From: an uncultured Clostridium sp.
Lineage (GTDB): Bacteria > Bacillota > Clostridia > Lachnospirales > Lachnospiraceae
Length of the DNA stretch: 6,695 bases
Direction: 5' to 3'
NCBI GenBank assembly: GCA_900553925.1
Contig: USFH01000120.1
Span: 1-6,695 of the forward strand
A program made the position numbers and the translations under genes. The notes beneath the pieces are model-generated. The model did not search any database. It was not told the DNA's origin and saw nothing but the letters and a program-made list of their open reading frames with translations. Positions 1 through 6,059 of this stretch are shown piece after piece; positions within the stretch are counted from its first letter, which is position 1; each line of letters begins with the position of its first letter.

Positions 1-200
1 GTCGCTGTTTTGCCGTCCCAGCACCACAGCCCGGCAGAGAACGGGTTCAGCGTTCCATAGTCGCAGGAGATATAATACCGACCGCCTTGCGGGGGATTAT
101 CCACAAGGCAGCCTTCGCCGAACATGGGGTAAATTAACCCCTCTGCCAGGACCCACAGGCCCCGGATGTAGCGATCATAAAAGACACCGGAGAACATCGC
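1..200 (-). pseudogene. Fragment of phage terminase large subunit (PBSX/Terminase_6-like), out of context
   Basis: In frame with the RsmE start, residues 131-196 read AMFSGVFYDRYIRGLWVLAE and then GLIYPMF, followed after a short gap by YYISCDYGTLNPFSAGLWCW. SGVFYxRYIxGLWVxAEGxIYPMF and a following DYGTxNP are hallmarks of the junction between the ATPase and nuclease parts of PBSX-type terminase large subunits. D177 would be the first metal-binding Asp of the RNase H-like nuclease. The ATPase domain (Walker A/B) is missing and the rest lies beyond the left edge. By hand count this stretch is about 58% GC (115/200), against about 48% (186/390) for the rsmE part. No integrase, att site or other phage gene is visible. 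It is either an assembly join to phage DNA from another genome or, less likely, a real recombination product. Confidence 0.75.
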
Positions 201-590
201 CTGATAGCGCTCCAGCTTCTTCGCCTTTTTCTTATCTTCGAGCTTCACAACGGTACGCTTCATCATCACCGGAACGATCTCCGCCGCACCAAGCTCTACC
301 GCTTTCTGGATGATAAACTCCAGCTTATCGGATTTCGGCATTCCCTGAAACAGCGTGATTGCACACGGAAGCTCCGCTGCGTTCTGATTGATATCCTCAA
401 TCTTCGCATAGACAACATCCTTTTCTACCGCCGCTATGCTGCATGTGTATTCTTTTCCGTTTCCATCACAGACCGTCAATGCATCTCCGACGGATAACCG
501 GAGTACATTTCTGATATGGTTCACATCTTCCCCTGTGATTGCAATCTGTTCCTGTGCATCGCTGCAATCTTCTACATAAAATCTAGGCAT
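1..590 (-). CDS. rsmE: Chimeric open frame: RsmE N-terminal part joined to phage terminase large-subunit fragment (partial, runs off left edge)
   Basis: An open frame starts at ATG 588-590 and reaches the window edge after 196 codons without a stop. Residues 1-130 match 16S rRNA (uracil-1498-N3)-methyltransferase RsmE: the PUA-like start (MPRFYVED), HIRNVLRL at 25-32, VGDALTVCDGNG at 34-45, then QGMPKSDKLEFIIQKAVELG at 82-101 and the basic KRTVVKLEDKKKAKKLERYQ at 111-130. A real RsmE continues for roughly 110 more residues to the SPOUT knot that binds SAM; none of that is here. From about residue 131 the frame reads as a phage terminase instead. The SD AAAGGAG (598-604) overlaps the stop codon of the upstream lipoprotein gene, so the start is secure and the genes are probably cotranscribed. 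As read, the product could not be a working methyltransferase. The rsmE identity is firm; the join is probably artefactual. Confidence 0.85.
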   Translation of the reverse strand, partial: MPRFYVEDCSDAQEQIAITGEDVNHIRNVLRLSVGDALTVCDGNGKEYTCSIAAVEKDVVYAKIEDINQNAAELPCAITLFQGMPKSDKLEFIIQKAVELGAAEIVPVMMKRTVVKLEDKKKAKKLERYQAMFSGVFYDRYIRGLWVLAEGLIYPMFGEGCLVDNPPQGGRYYISCDYGTLNPFSAGLWCWDGKTA

Positions 591-602
591 AGTCTCGCTC
601 CT

Positions 603-1106
603 TTATTCCGGATGCCACTCAATTGTACCATCCGGGTAAATATAATCATAACCGCCCTTATCACAGTTTGGAACAATTGTCGGTCCTGTTTCTTCCACCG
701 GTGCGGCAGTTGTCTCCGGCGTCTGGGTTGTCGCCGGTGCCTGTGTTGTCGCCGGTGCCTGTGTCGTCGCCGGTGCCTGCGTTGTCGCCGGTGCCTGCGT
801 CGTTGCCGGTGCCTGCGTCGTCACTGCTGTCTGCGTATCCTTCTTATTCGACTCAGTCGTCTTCGTGTCCGTATCCTTCTTGCCGGATTCGGTCGTTGCC
901 TTATCCTTCTTATCTTTGTCTTTCTTAGACTCCGTCGTCTTCGATTCCGTTGTCTGCTCTGTTGTTTCCTTCTCTGTCGATGCTTCTGTCTTTACCGACG
1001 CATCACTTGCGGTTGCAGCATCCTTCTTCGCACTTCCGCATCCACTAAGCAGCATTGCCGCTGTTACCACACATAAGAATGCCTTTTGCTTCCAATTCTT
1101 TCTCAT
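603..1106 (-). CDS. Thr/Ser-rich lipoprotein with ATTQAP repeats, function unknown
   Basis: This is a 167-residue protein with a short basic start (MRKNWKQK), a hydrophobic segment at about 9-22 and a lipobox L20-S21-G22-C23, so it should be lipidated on C23 and anchored to the outer face of the membrane. Residues 24-93 are a charged, low-complexity Lys/Asp/Glu/Thr/Ser region. Residues 94-130 hold five ATTQAP-type units ending in a QTP variant. After an acidic TTAAPVEET stretch comes a compact tail (147-167) with GGYDYIYPDGTIEWHPE, the only part that looks folded. The repeat region would suit a cell-wall-spanning, perhaps glycosylated, stalk. AAGGAGG (1117-1123) supports ATG 1106 and overlaps the stop of the SGNH gene upstream. 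Position in the acylation operon suggests a surface role linked to the modified polymer, but that is inference; I do not recognise the tail as a known family. Confidence 0.85.
   Translation of the reverse strand: MRKNWKQKAFLCVVTAAMLLSGCGSAKKDAATASDASVKTEASTEKETTEQTTESKTTESKKDKDKKDKATTESGKKDTDTKTTESNKKDTQTAVTTQAPATTQAPATTQAPATTQAPATTQAPATTQTPETTAAPVEETGPTIVPNCDKGGYDYIYPDGTIEWHPE
709..834 (-). repeat. Tandem 18-nt coding repeat (ATTQAP units)
   Basis: Five near-identical 18-nt units fill 727-816 (727-744, 745-762, 763-780, 781-798, 799-816). On the plus strand the unit reads GTTGTCGCCGGTGCCTGT. The first two units are identical, and the other three differ mainly at silent third positions (GTT/GTC, TGT/TGC). 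Degenerate units flank the array at 709-726 and 817-834. Because the period is 18 nt, gain or loss of a unit keeps the lipoprotein in frame. Confidence 0.9.
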
Positions 1107-1121
1107 ATCCCTATGTCCTCC

Positions 1122-2528
1122 TTAATTGATACAAATATTATCTAACTGCACGGAATAATAGCTTCCATCGTGCTCTGTAATCATTTCCATCTGATATTCC
1201 CCTGCCGGGAATGCCTGTTTGCCGATATACGCCGTAAATCCATAATCGGAAGGGGTTCCCGTTGTCAGTTCATCCGCAGGTGCCGCCTCAATGACAAAGC
1301 ACCCGGATTCTCCGGTAAAACGCAGATATATCGGGGAATCCGTATCCACATATGTTTCATCTGCAAACCCCTGTATCTTATAGTATCCATCAAATTCTGA
1401 AACCGTTGCTGTAACAGTCTCCGAACTATAGCTTTGTGTGTCCTCCGAGAATGCCCGGAGCGGTGCAGGCATGACCGGGGCGAATTTGACAAGATTCACC
1501 AGGTTCCGTTCTACCAGCTCAACGATGCACACATCCCGGTTCTCCGTATACATGGCATCTATCCGGTACGGAACTGCCTTACAAAACTTCGCAAAGTCAA
1601 ATTCCTGTGCCAGAAACGGCAGCAAAGAATTGCCGAAAGAATCCCGGAAGCAAAGCAGACGGGATCCGTCTCCCTTTGTTCCCGTCGTTGTCACGACATT
1701 CGCGGTCACATCATCTGTCCCATCATAGCTATATGTAAAGTGCGGACTATAATCATATTCCTTTTCCGGATGTCTTGCAAGCGGATATAAGATTTTGTCA
1801 ATGTCTCCTTCGAAATCATCCCGCACCTGCGGTTCTACCTGCGTCAGATCCGTATGTTCCACGCCTGCCTGTTCGAGCAGTGCATCCTGTACCAGTGCCG
1901 CTCCCCGGTTATCCCAGTGTGAGTCTCCCTTATGATAAAGCACCCCTGTCTGTGCCTCAAACAACGCATACAGATCCACGTAATTACATCCACGCTCCTG
2001 CATGACCATAGTTACACGCTGCAGATTCGTCGGTTTGTCTGTCTGCGTGTAATAATACGGCATGTACGCCGGATAGAGTGTATTTTTGTTCGGTGCACTT
2101 GTAAATACAAACGTCTTCCCCATGCCTTCCACATATTCCTGCATCAGGGAAACCACAGTTGCCACATTCCGGATACCACGGTCACTCATGCGGTTTGTTC
2201 CCTGGTAATCGTCCAATGTCGTACGCAGATACAGCCAACCATCGGTTCCAACGATTGCCAGATTCTCACTTGACTGATGAAATACCCGGCTCATCAAAAC
2301 CGCATCCGCGGTAACAAGCTCCTGCCGGTAGGCAAAATGATCCGAGAAATACGCTTCTAAGTCTGAGAGATATTTGTAATTGATTGTTTTCTCTTCCACC
2401 AGCTGCGGCTTCTGCGCAAGTGTCTTGTTCTCGGTCGATTCCGGTTCCTTGTACCAGAGCATACCAACCAGAGGCACGGCAAGGATCAAGAAGAACAGAC
2501 TACAGAATATAACACGATAAATTTTCAT
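1122..2528 (-). CDS. DHHW/AlgJ-AlgX-like SGNH acyltransferase partner of the MBOAT protein
   Basis: This 468-residue protein has an uncleaved-looking signal anchor (residues 4-25), placing the rest outside the membrane. It shows the family marks in order: YFSDHFAYRQ (60-69), VGTDGWLYL (93-101), YHKGDSHWDNRGA (198-210) with the catalytic pair D202 and H204, and CFRDSFGNSLLPFL (293-306) with S297 as the likely nucleophile. The D-x-H-W and D-S-F-G pair is what AlgJ, AlgX and PatB-type SGNH O-acetyltransferases use to pass acetyl groups to a polysaccharide or peptidoglycan. A C-terminal beta-rich domain (about 365-468) resembles a carbohydrate-binding module in position and pattern. The SD GGAGG (2539-2543), 10 nt from ATG 2528, fixes the start. 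It lies 20 nt after the MBOAT gene, the usual pairing. The acceptor polymer cannot be read from the sequence. Confidence 0.88.
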   Translation of the reverse strand: MKIYRVIFCSLFFLILAVPLVGMLWYKEPESTENKTLAQKPQLVEEKTINYKYLSDLEAYFSDHFAYRQELVTADAVLMSRVFHQSSENLAIVGTDGWLYLRTTLDDYQGTNRMSDRGIRNVATVVSLMQEYVEGMGKTFVFTSAPNKNTLYPAYMPYYYTQTDKPTNLQRVTMVMQERGCNYVDLYALFEAQTGVLYHKGDSHWDNRGAALVQDALLEQAGVEHTDLTQVEPQVRDDFEGDIDKILYPLARHPEKEYDYSPHFTYSYDGTDDVTANVVTTTGTKGDGSRLLCFRDSFGNSLLPFLAQEFDFAKFCKAVPYRIDAMYTENRDVCIVELVERNLVNLVKFAPVMPAPLRAFSEDTQSYSSETVTATVSEFDGYYKIQGFADETYVDTDSPIYLRFTGESGCFVIEAAPADELTTGTPSDYGFTAYIGKQAFPAGEYQMEMITEHDGSYYSVQLDNICIN

Positions 2529-2548
2529 ATAGATATGTCCTCCAATCC

Positions 2549-3976
2549 TTAAAATCGAAAATAAATAAACGGATTATATGCATCTGATGCCAGCATCACC
2601 ATGCAGATTAACAGACACGCAAGCAATCCTATGCCTGTGGCAATCTGTACCACGGATGCCGTCTGCACACGCTTACAGTTCTGAAGTTTCCCTTTGATGG
2701 CTTCCGCCCATGGGAACATACACAGGATGCCGGCAAGCAGTGCCGTAAGCAGATACGGCGTCAGCTCTGCCCGGGCAAGTATCCACCCCTCCGCATTGCC
2801 GCGGAAGGAAAACATCTGTCCGAGTATCCCGAGTCCCTGTGCCACACTGTCTGCCCGGAACATCACGAACCCACAGATTACAACCAGCATCGTATATAGG
2901 TACTGCACCCATTTCCACTGCACGCGCCGGATACTGCACTTCGTGTGCCCTTCTAACACCAGAAATGTTCCGTGGAACAATCCCCACAAAATAAATGTCG
3001 TATTCGCTCCATGCCATAACCCGGTCAGAAAAAATACGATGTATTTGTTGAGAATCGTGCGTGCACCACCCTTGCGGTTACCGCCAAGCGGAATATATAC
3101 GTACTCCTTGAACCACGTAGACAGCGAAATATGCCATCTGCGCCAGAATTCCTTAATGGACAGCGACGCATACGGATAGTTGAAATTCTCTTTAAAATGG
3201 AATCCGAACATCCTGCCAAGTCCGATTGCCATATAGCTGTAACCACTGAAATCATAATAGATCTGAAGTGTATAACCGATTGCCACAAGCCATGCAGCTG
3301 CCATACCAAGGCCGGATGCATGCGGCATCAGCCGGTCTACCATCTGCGCAAGTGCGTTGGAGATCAGCACCTTCTTCGACAAACCGACGATAAACCGCCG
3401 GATTCCGTATTCGATATCTGTCATAGTCTGCCTGCGGTCTGCAATCTCCGCTTCAATATCCCGGTACTTGATGATCGGACCTGCGATCAGCTGTGGGAAA
3501 AAGCTGATATAAAGCAGAAGCCGGAAATAATTCTTCTGGCAGGTGCAGTCTCCGCGGTACAGATCAATGATGTACGACATCGTCTGAAATGTAAAAAATG
3601 AAATGCCAATCGGCATAACCAGTTTCAGATACGGGATGGATAAATGCCCGATCTGGTTTATGATCCCAATTAGAAAATCGGTATATTTAAACACAACCAG
3701 CACTGCTAGATTCAAAATCACTGCAGCGATCAATATTCCTTTTTTCAGTTTGTCCTGCTGTTTTTTGCCCGCCTGCTCCATCCATAGTCCGAACAGATAA
3801 TTCACAAACGACGAGCCAAGCATCAAAAGCACATACACCGGCTCCCCCACTGCATAAAACAATATGCTGAACAGGACAAGACATGCGTTTTTGATGTGGA
3901 TATTCGGTACGATCGTATGGATCAGAAAGACCAGCAATAAAAATCCACTTAGAAATGAAATTGAACTAAAAACCAT
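2549..3976 (-). CDS. MBOAT-family membrane O-acyltransferase (AlgI/PatA/DltB-like)
   Basis: This is a 475-residue polytopic membrane protein of normal length for the AlgI/PatA branch. Ordered motifs include MPIGISFFTFQTMSYIID (121-138), ISFFPQLIAGPI (157-168), YYDFSGYSYMAIGLGRMFGF (240-259), EFWRRWHISLSTWFKEYVYI (276-295) followed by PLGGN, and FLTGLWHGANTTFILWGLFH (316-335). H322 in GLWHG is the catalytic histidine of the MBOAT superfamily, and H282 is also conserved. The end, SDAYNPFIYFRF, is typical of this branch. The family takes an acyl group, usually acetyl, from a cytoplasmic donor and hands it to an extracellular partner; the SGNH protein encoded 20 nt downstream is that partner. A purine-rich AAGGGGAG sits about 13 nt before ATG 3976. 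DltB is less likely because no dltA, dltC or dltD is present and the partner is DHHW-type. Confidence 0.93.
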   Translation of the reverse strand: MVFSSISFLSGFLLLVFLIHTIVPNIHIKNACLVLFSILFYAVGEPVYVLLMLGSSFVNYLFGLWMEQAGKKQQDKLKKGILIAAVILNLAVLVVFKYTDFLIGIINQIGHLSIPYLKLVMPIGISFFTFQTMSYIIDLYRGDCTCQKNYFRLLLYISFFPQLIAGPIIKYRDIEAEIADRRQTMTDIEYGIRRFIVGLSKKVLISNALAQMVDRLMPHASGLGMAAAWLVAIGYTLQIYYDFSGYSYMAIGLGRMFGFHFKENFNYPYASLSIKEFWRRWHISLSTWFKEYVYIPLGGNRKGGARTILNKYIVFFLTGLWHGANTTFILWGLFHGTFLVLEGHTKCSIRRVQWKWVQYLYTMLVVICGFVMFRADSVAQGLGILGQMFSFRGNAEGWILARAELTPYLLTALLAGILCMFPWAEAIKGKLQNCKRVQTASVVQIATGIGLLACLLICMVMLASDAYNPFIYFRF

Positions 3977-4003
3977 ATGTTTCTCTGTCTCCCCTTGTTG
4001 ATG

Positions 4004-4037
4004 CGTGTATTATACACGATATCCTGCGTTTTTTCTA
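4004..4037 (-). promoter_or_regulatory. Candidate internal promoter before the MBOAT gene, -10 inside a perfect palindrome
   Basis: On the minus strand TATAAT (plus 4009-4014) matches the -10 consensus exactly, with TAGAAA (4032-4037, 4 of 6 matches to TTGACA) 17 bp upstream. The -10 is the heart of a 15-nt perfect palindrome, CGTGTATAATACACG (4004-4018), which also contains the stop codon of the zinc-ribbon gene. A start here would give a leader of about 25 nt to the MBOAT ATG. The palindrome could be a repressor site or a coincidence. Confidence 0.4.
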
Positions 4038-4198
4038 TCCGGTTCGAGCATAGTTTCCGTTTTTGTCATTGCCTCAGCGGAATTATTTTCTGTCCGCAGA
4101 GGGGTGGAATTTGTATCACGCAGTCTCATACAAAACGGACATGTAGCGTGCATATCCGTGTTATAGTAATGTTTTCCCTTTTCACATTTTATGATCAT
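4010..4198 (-). CDS. Small zinc-ribbon protein, 62 residues, next to the FHA regulator
   Basis: The N-terminal half has a treble-clef/zinc-ribbon-like pattern: C5 and H10 in KCEKGKHYYN, then C20 and C23 in TCPFC, a CxxxxH plus CPxC arrangement that should bind one Zn(II). From memory, similar C-x-KGH-Y...CPxC modules occur at the N-termini of FHA-linked proteins in Bacillota; here KGKH replaces the usual KGH by one extra residue. Residues 27-62 are polar, look disordered and are rich in Thr, Glu and Asn, including several threonines that might be FHA targets. An in-frame GTG at 4207 exists, but GGGAG with 8 nt spacing favours ATG 4198. It starts 21 nt after the FHA gene ends and stops 33 nt before the MBOAT gene, so it is probably cotranscribed. 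Being short, it could be missed by gene callers; I think it is real because of the zinc motif and the SD. Confidence 0.72.
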   Translation of the reverse strand: MIIKCEKGKHYYNTDMHATCPFCMRLRDTNSTPLRTENNSAEAMTKTETMLEPDRKNAGYRV

Positions 4199-4219
4199 TT
4201 GTCTCACTCCCGCTTTCCA

Positions 4220-5284
4220 CTATCCCAATCGAAATTCCTGTGACTCATCACACAGCCATACCCGGTTTCCGGTCTCTGCCTGTACCTTTTTCCCTTTTCC
4301 CAGATAGACACCTTCCACATAAACACCATTTTTTGAGCAGTCCATCACTTCATAGGTGTCATCGGCAAGCCGCCTTACAATACAGTGTTCCCGGCTCACG
4401 TTGGCTTTCTTCAGCACGATCTGACATTTTTCGGCATCTCTGCCAAGCATCAGACTTTCACCATTTTTCATGCGGTAGATAATTCCGAGCAGTTCTCCCT
4501 TTGTTCCAATAATCGCGCCATTATCCTCCATGCTTTTCGCCAGACTCCGTGTGACTGTCGGATCTATATCCTCCTCTGCCACCTGTATTTTCTGTTTAAG
4601 CTGGAACTGCATCTGCACCGTTTTATAATATTTCCGGCTGATTGGAAGCGTATCCTCCCCGACAACGGCCTCATATCCATTGATTGCTGCAATCGCGGCC
4701 TTCCGTACAAGAAAGCTCTGATGGATACGCACAAATCCATGTTGTAACACCTTATGTTCAATATCCGCCAGCTTTCCATAAAATGGAATCACTTCGTTTT
4801 TTGTATGTAACAACAGCACTCTGGCGCGGCTTTCTATATAGCGGATTGTGGCAATCGGAATACTGCGCACAACCGACTCTGATTTCACAAGAATCGTACC
4901 AGCCTGCGCCCGTCGTTTCATATATTGCCGCAGACAGTCTGGAAGCTGTGTCTTCATATCTTCTTTTAAGACATATCCCTGTGCCTGCACATGATAGCCT
5001 TCATACACATGATCTGACTCATCTGTTACAAACAGCAGATCAACATCCAGATTTTTCTCCCGTATCTGCTTTGCCAGCTGTAACCCACTTGTATTTTTAT
5101 ATTTCATTTCCATTAGCAACAGATCAAATGGCACTGTACTTGCCTGTATCTCCTGTTCCAATGTCTCTGCTTCCGCATATTCAATATAGCTTAATTCTTC
5201 TTCCCGGAACAATGTGTCCGTCACAATCTGTCGGATTACCGTCCGATCTTTCGTATTTTCATCACAGATTCCAATTCGCAACAT
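4220..5284 (-). CDS. Response-regulator-like protein with receiver, LytTR and C-terminal FHA domains
   Basis: This 354-residue protein has three domains. Residues 1-123 are a CheY-like receiver: the acidic pair is D8-E9 in ICDEN, T87 is in VTDES and K107 is in GYVLKED, but the phosphoacceptor position is Glu (E59 in LLLMEM) instead of Asp. Residues 129-228 are a LytTR DNA-binding domain (IRYIESRARVLLLHT, FVRIHQSFLV, LPISRKYYKTV). Residues 264-353 are an FHA domain with the phosphothreonine-binding marks G281-R282, S297-R-E-H300 and N319-G320. So it should bind DNA through LytTR and recognise a phosphothreonine partner through FHA, linking gene control to Ser/Thr kinase signalling; that link is inferred. 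GAGG (5293-5296) lies 8 nt before ATG 5284. A terminator ends just upstream, so the gene may start its own transcription unit. No kinase or phosphatase gene is visible in the window. Confidence 0.9.
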   Translation of the reverse strand: MLRIGICDENTKDRTVIRQIVTDTLFREEELSYIEYAEAETLEQEIQASTVPFDLLLMEMKYKNTSGLQLAKQIREKNLDVDLLFVTDESDHVYEGYHVQAQGYVLKEDMKTQLPDCLRQYMKRRAQAGTILVKSESVVRSIPIATIRYIESRARVLLLHTKNEVIPFYGKLADIEHKVLQHGFVRIHQSFLVRKAAIAAINGYEAVVGEDTLPISRKYYKTVQMQFQLKQKIQVAEEDIDPTVTRSLAKSMEDNGAIIGTKGELLGIIYRMKNGESLMLGRDAEKCQIVLKKANVSREHCIVRRLADDTYEVMDCSKNGVYVEGVYLGKGKKVQAETGNRVWLCDESQEFRLG

Positions 5285-5302
5285 CGTTTTGTCCTCACAT
5301 AA

Positions 5303-5332
5303 AAAAATCGAGTATTTACATACTCGATTTTT
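5303..5332 (-). terminator. Strong intrinsic terminator after the second LytTR gene (potentially bidirectional)
   Basis: Arms 5303-5314 and 5321-5332 form a perfect 12-bp stem (AAAAATCGAGTA with TACTCGATTTTT) around a 6-nt loop. On the minus strand seven T follow (plus 5301-5307, shared with the stem foot). It lies 16 nt past the stop of the gene at 5349-6059. The A-rich foot would also give a T tract on the plus strand. Confidence 0.85.
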
Positions 5333-5361
5333 ATTTTACCATGTTCTTTTATTTTTTCCAA
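5326..5361 (-). promoter_or_regulatory. Candidate promoter for the FHA-to-rsmE operon, overlapping the terminator
   Basis: On the minus strand TTGGAA (plus 5356-5361, 4/6 consensus) and TAAAAT (5333-5338, 5/6) are separated by exactly 17 bp. The expected start near 5326 falls inside the first arm of the terminator hairpin. No other room for a promoter exists between that terminator and the FHA gene, whose start codon is 16 nt further on. Confidence 0.4.
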
Positions 5362-6059
5362 TATTCCTGATAGGCTTTTCTGACCTCTTTATCGTATGTC
5401 CTGCCGATCGGTATTGTCTTTCCGTTCTGTACCTCCAGCGTTTCCACACCTAAATAGGTGATATACTCCAGATTCACAACATATCCGCCATGCACACGTA
5501 TCATATTGTCCCCCAGCATTTTACGGATACCTGCCAGCGACTCGTAACTGGTGTATTCGCGGAACCGTGTCACAATCTTGATGGTTCTCCAACACTTCTC
5601 GATATAAATGATATCCGGACGATTGATAAATACATGATGACCCTCACAGATGATCTCGAGTGATTTCCGCGCTGTTTCCTGCTTTACCATATTAACGGCT
5701 TTTTGCATTGCAAGCTCCATGACCTGATCTGCATCCTTTTGACGGACAAAATAGCAATGATTGGTCTCATACACATCTTTGATTGCATTTTCATTCTCGG
5801 TCAGATAGATAATCTTGCAAAATGGAAATGTTGCATTAATCTGCTTGGCAAGTGTCACCCCCCGCAAGTTGCTCTCTGGATAATCCGTATTCATGATCAG
5901 TATTTCGCAGTCAAATACCATATCTTCGATATCAATTTTTATTTCGTTTGGAGTATATGAATGAATTAAGAATCCTTGTTCCTCTGTATATATTTCCTGT
6001 AATATTTCCTTTACTTTGTGTCGTATTTCATAACGGTCATCACAAATTCCAATTTTCAT
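5349..6059 (-). CDS. LytTR-family regulator with atypical receiver domain
   Basis: From ATG 6059 the protein has 236 residues. Residues 1-118 are receiver-like: acidic pair D7-D8 in ICDDRY, T87 in YLTEN, then YFVRQ where the conserved Lys is Arg (R106). In LIMNTDYPESNLRG, Asn57 occupies the phosphoacceptor position; the N-to-G spacing fits the longer LytTR-family pattern D-I-x-L-P-x-S-N-L-x-G. Residues about 132-232 are a LytTR DNA-binding domain (IIYIEKCWRTIKIVT, IRVHGGYVVNLEYI, IPIGRTYDKEV). An upstream in-frame ATG at 6092 would add 11 residues, but it has no SD and would not fit the family start MKIGICDD; GGGGAAG about 11 nt before ATG 6059 supports the shorter form. It would act as a cytoplasmic DNA-binding regulator, probably of itself or nearby surface genes. 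A terminator separates it from the FHA gene. No sensor kinase is in view. Confidence 0.88.
   Translation of the reverse strand: MKIGICDDRYEIRHKVKEILQEIYTEEQGFLIHSYTPNEIKIDIEDMVFDCEILIMNTDYPESNLRGVTLAKQINATFPFCKIIYLTENENAIKDVYETNHCYFVRQKDADQVMELAMQKAVNMVKQETARKSLEIICEGHHVFINRPDIIYIEKCWRTIKIVTRFREYTSYESLAGIRKMLGDNMIRVHGGYVVNLEYITYLGVETLEVQNGKTIPIGRTYDKEVRKAYQEYWKK

Noticed and set aside
1..200. Real prophage integrated into rsmE
   Set aside because: The terminase sequence begins in the middle of its gene, with no integrase, att repeat or phage neighbour; a join artefact is simpler. It is kept as a finding about the junction instead.
516..1076. Plus-strand 186-residue open frame, very rich in Cys, Arg and Leu
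   Set aside because: It is antisense to the Thr-rich lipoprotein and the start of rsmE. Its composition is the mirror of the ACN-rich repeat codons, and no SD or family motif supports it.
4684..5370. Plus-strand 228-residue open frame opposite the FHA regulator
   Set aside because: No recognisable domain, no SD, and it lies fully over a gene with three clear domains; a shadow frame.
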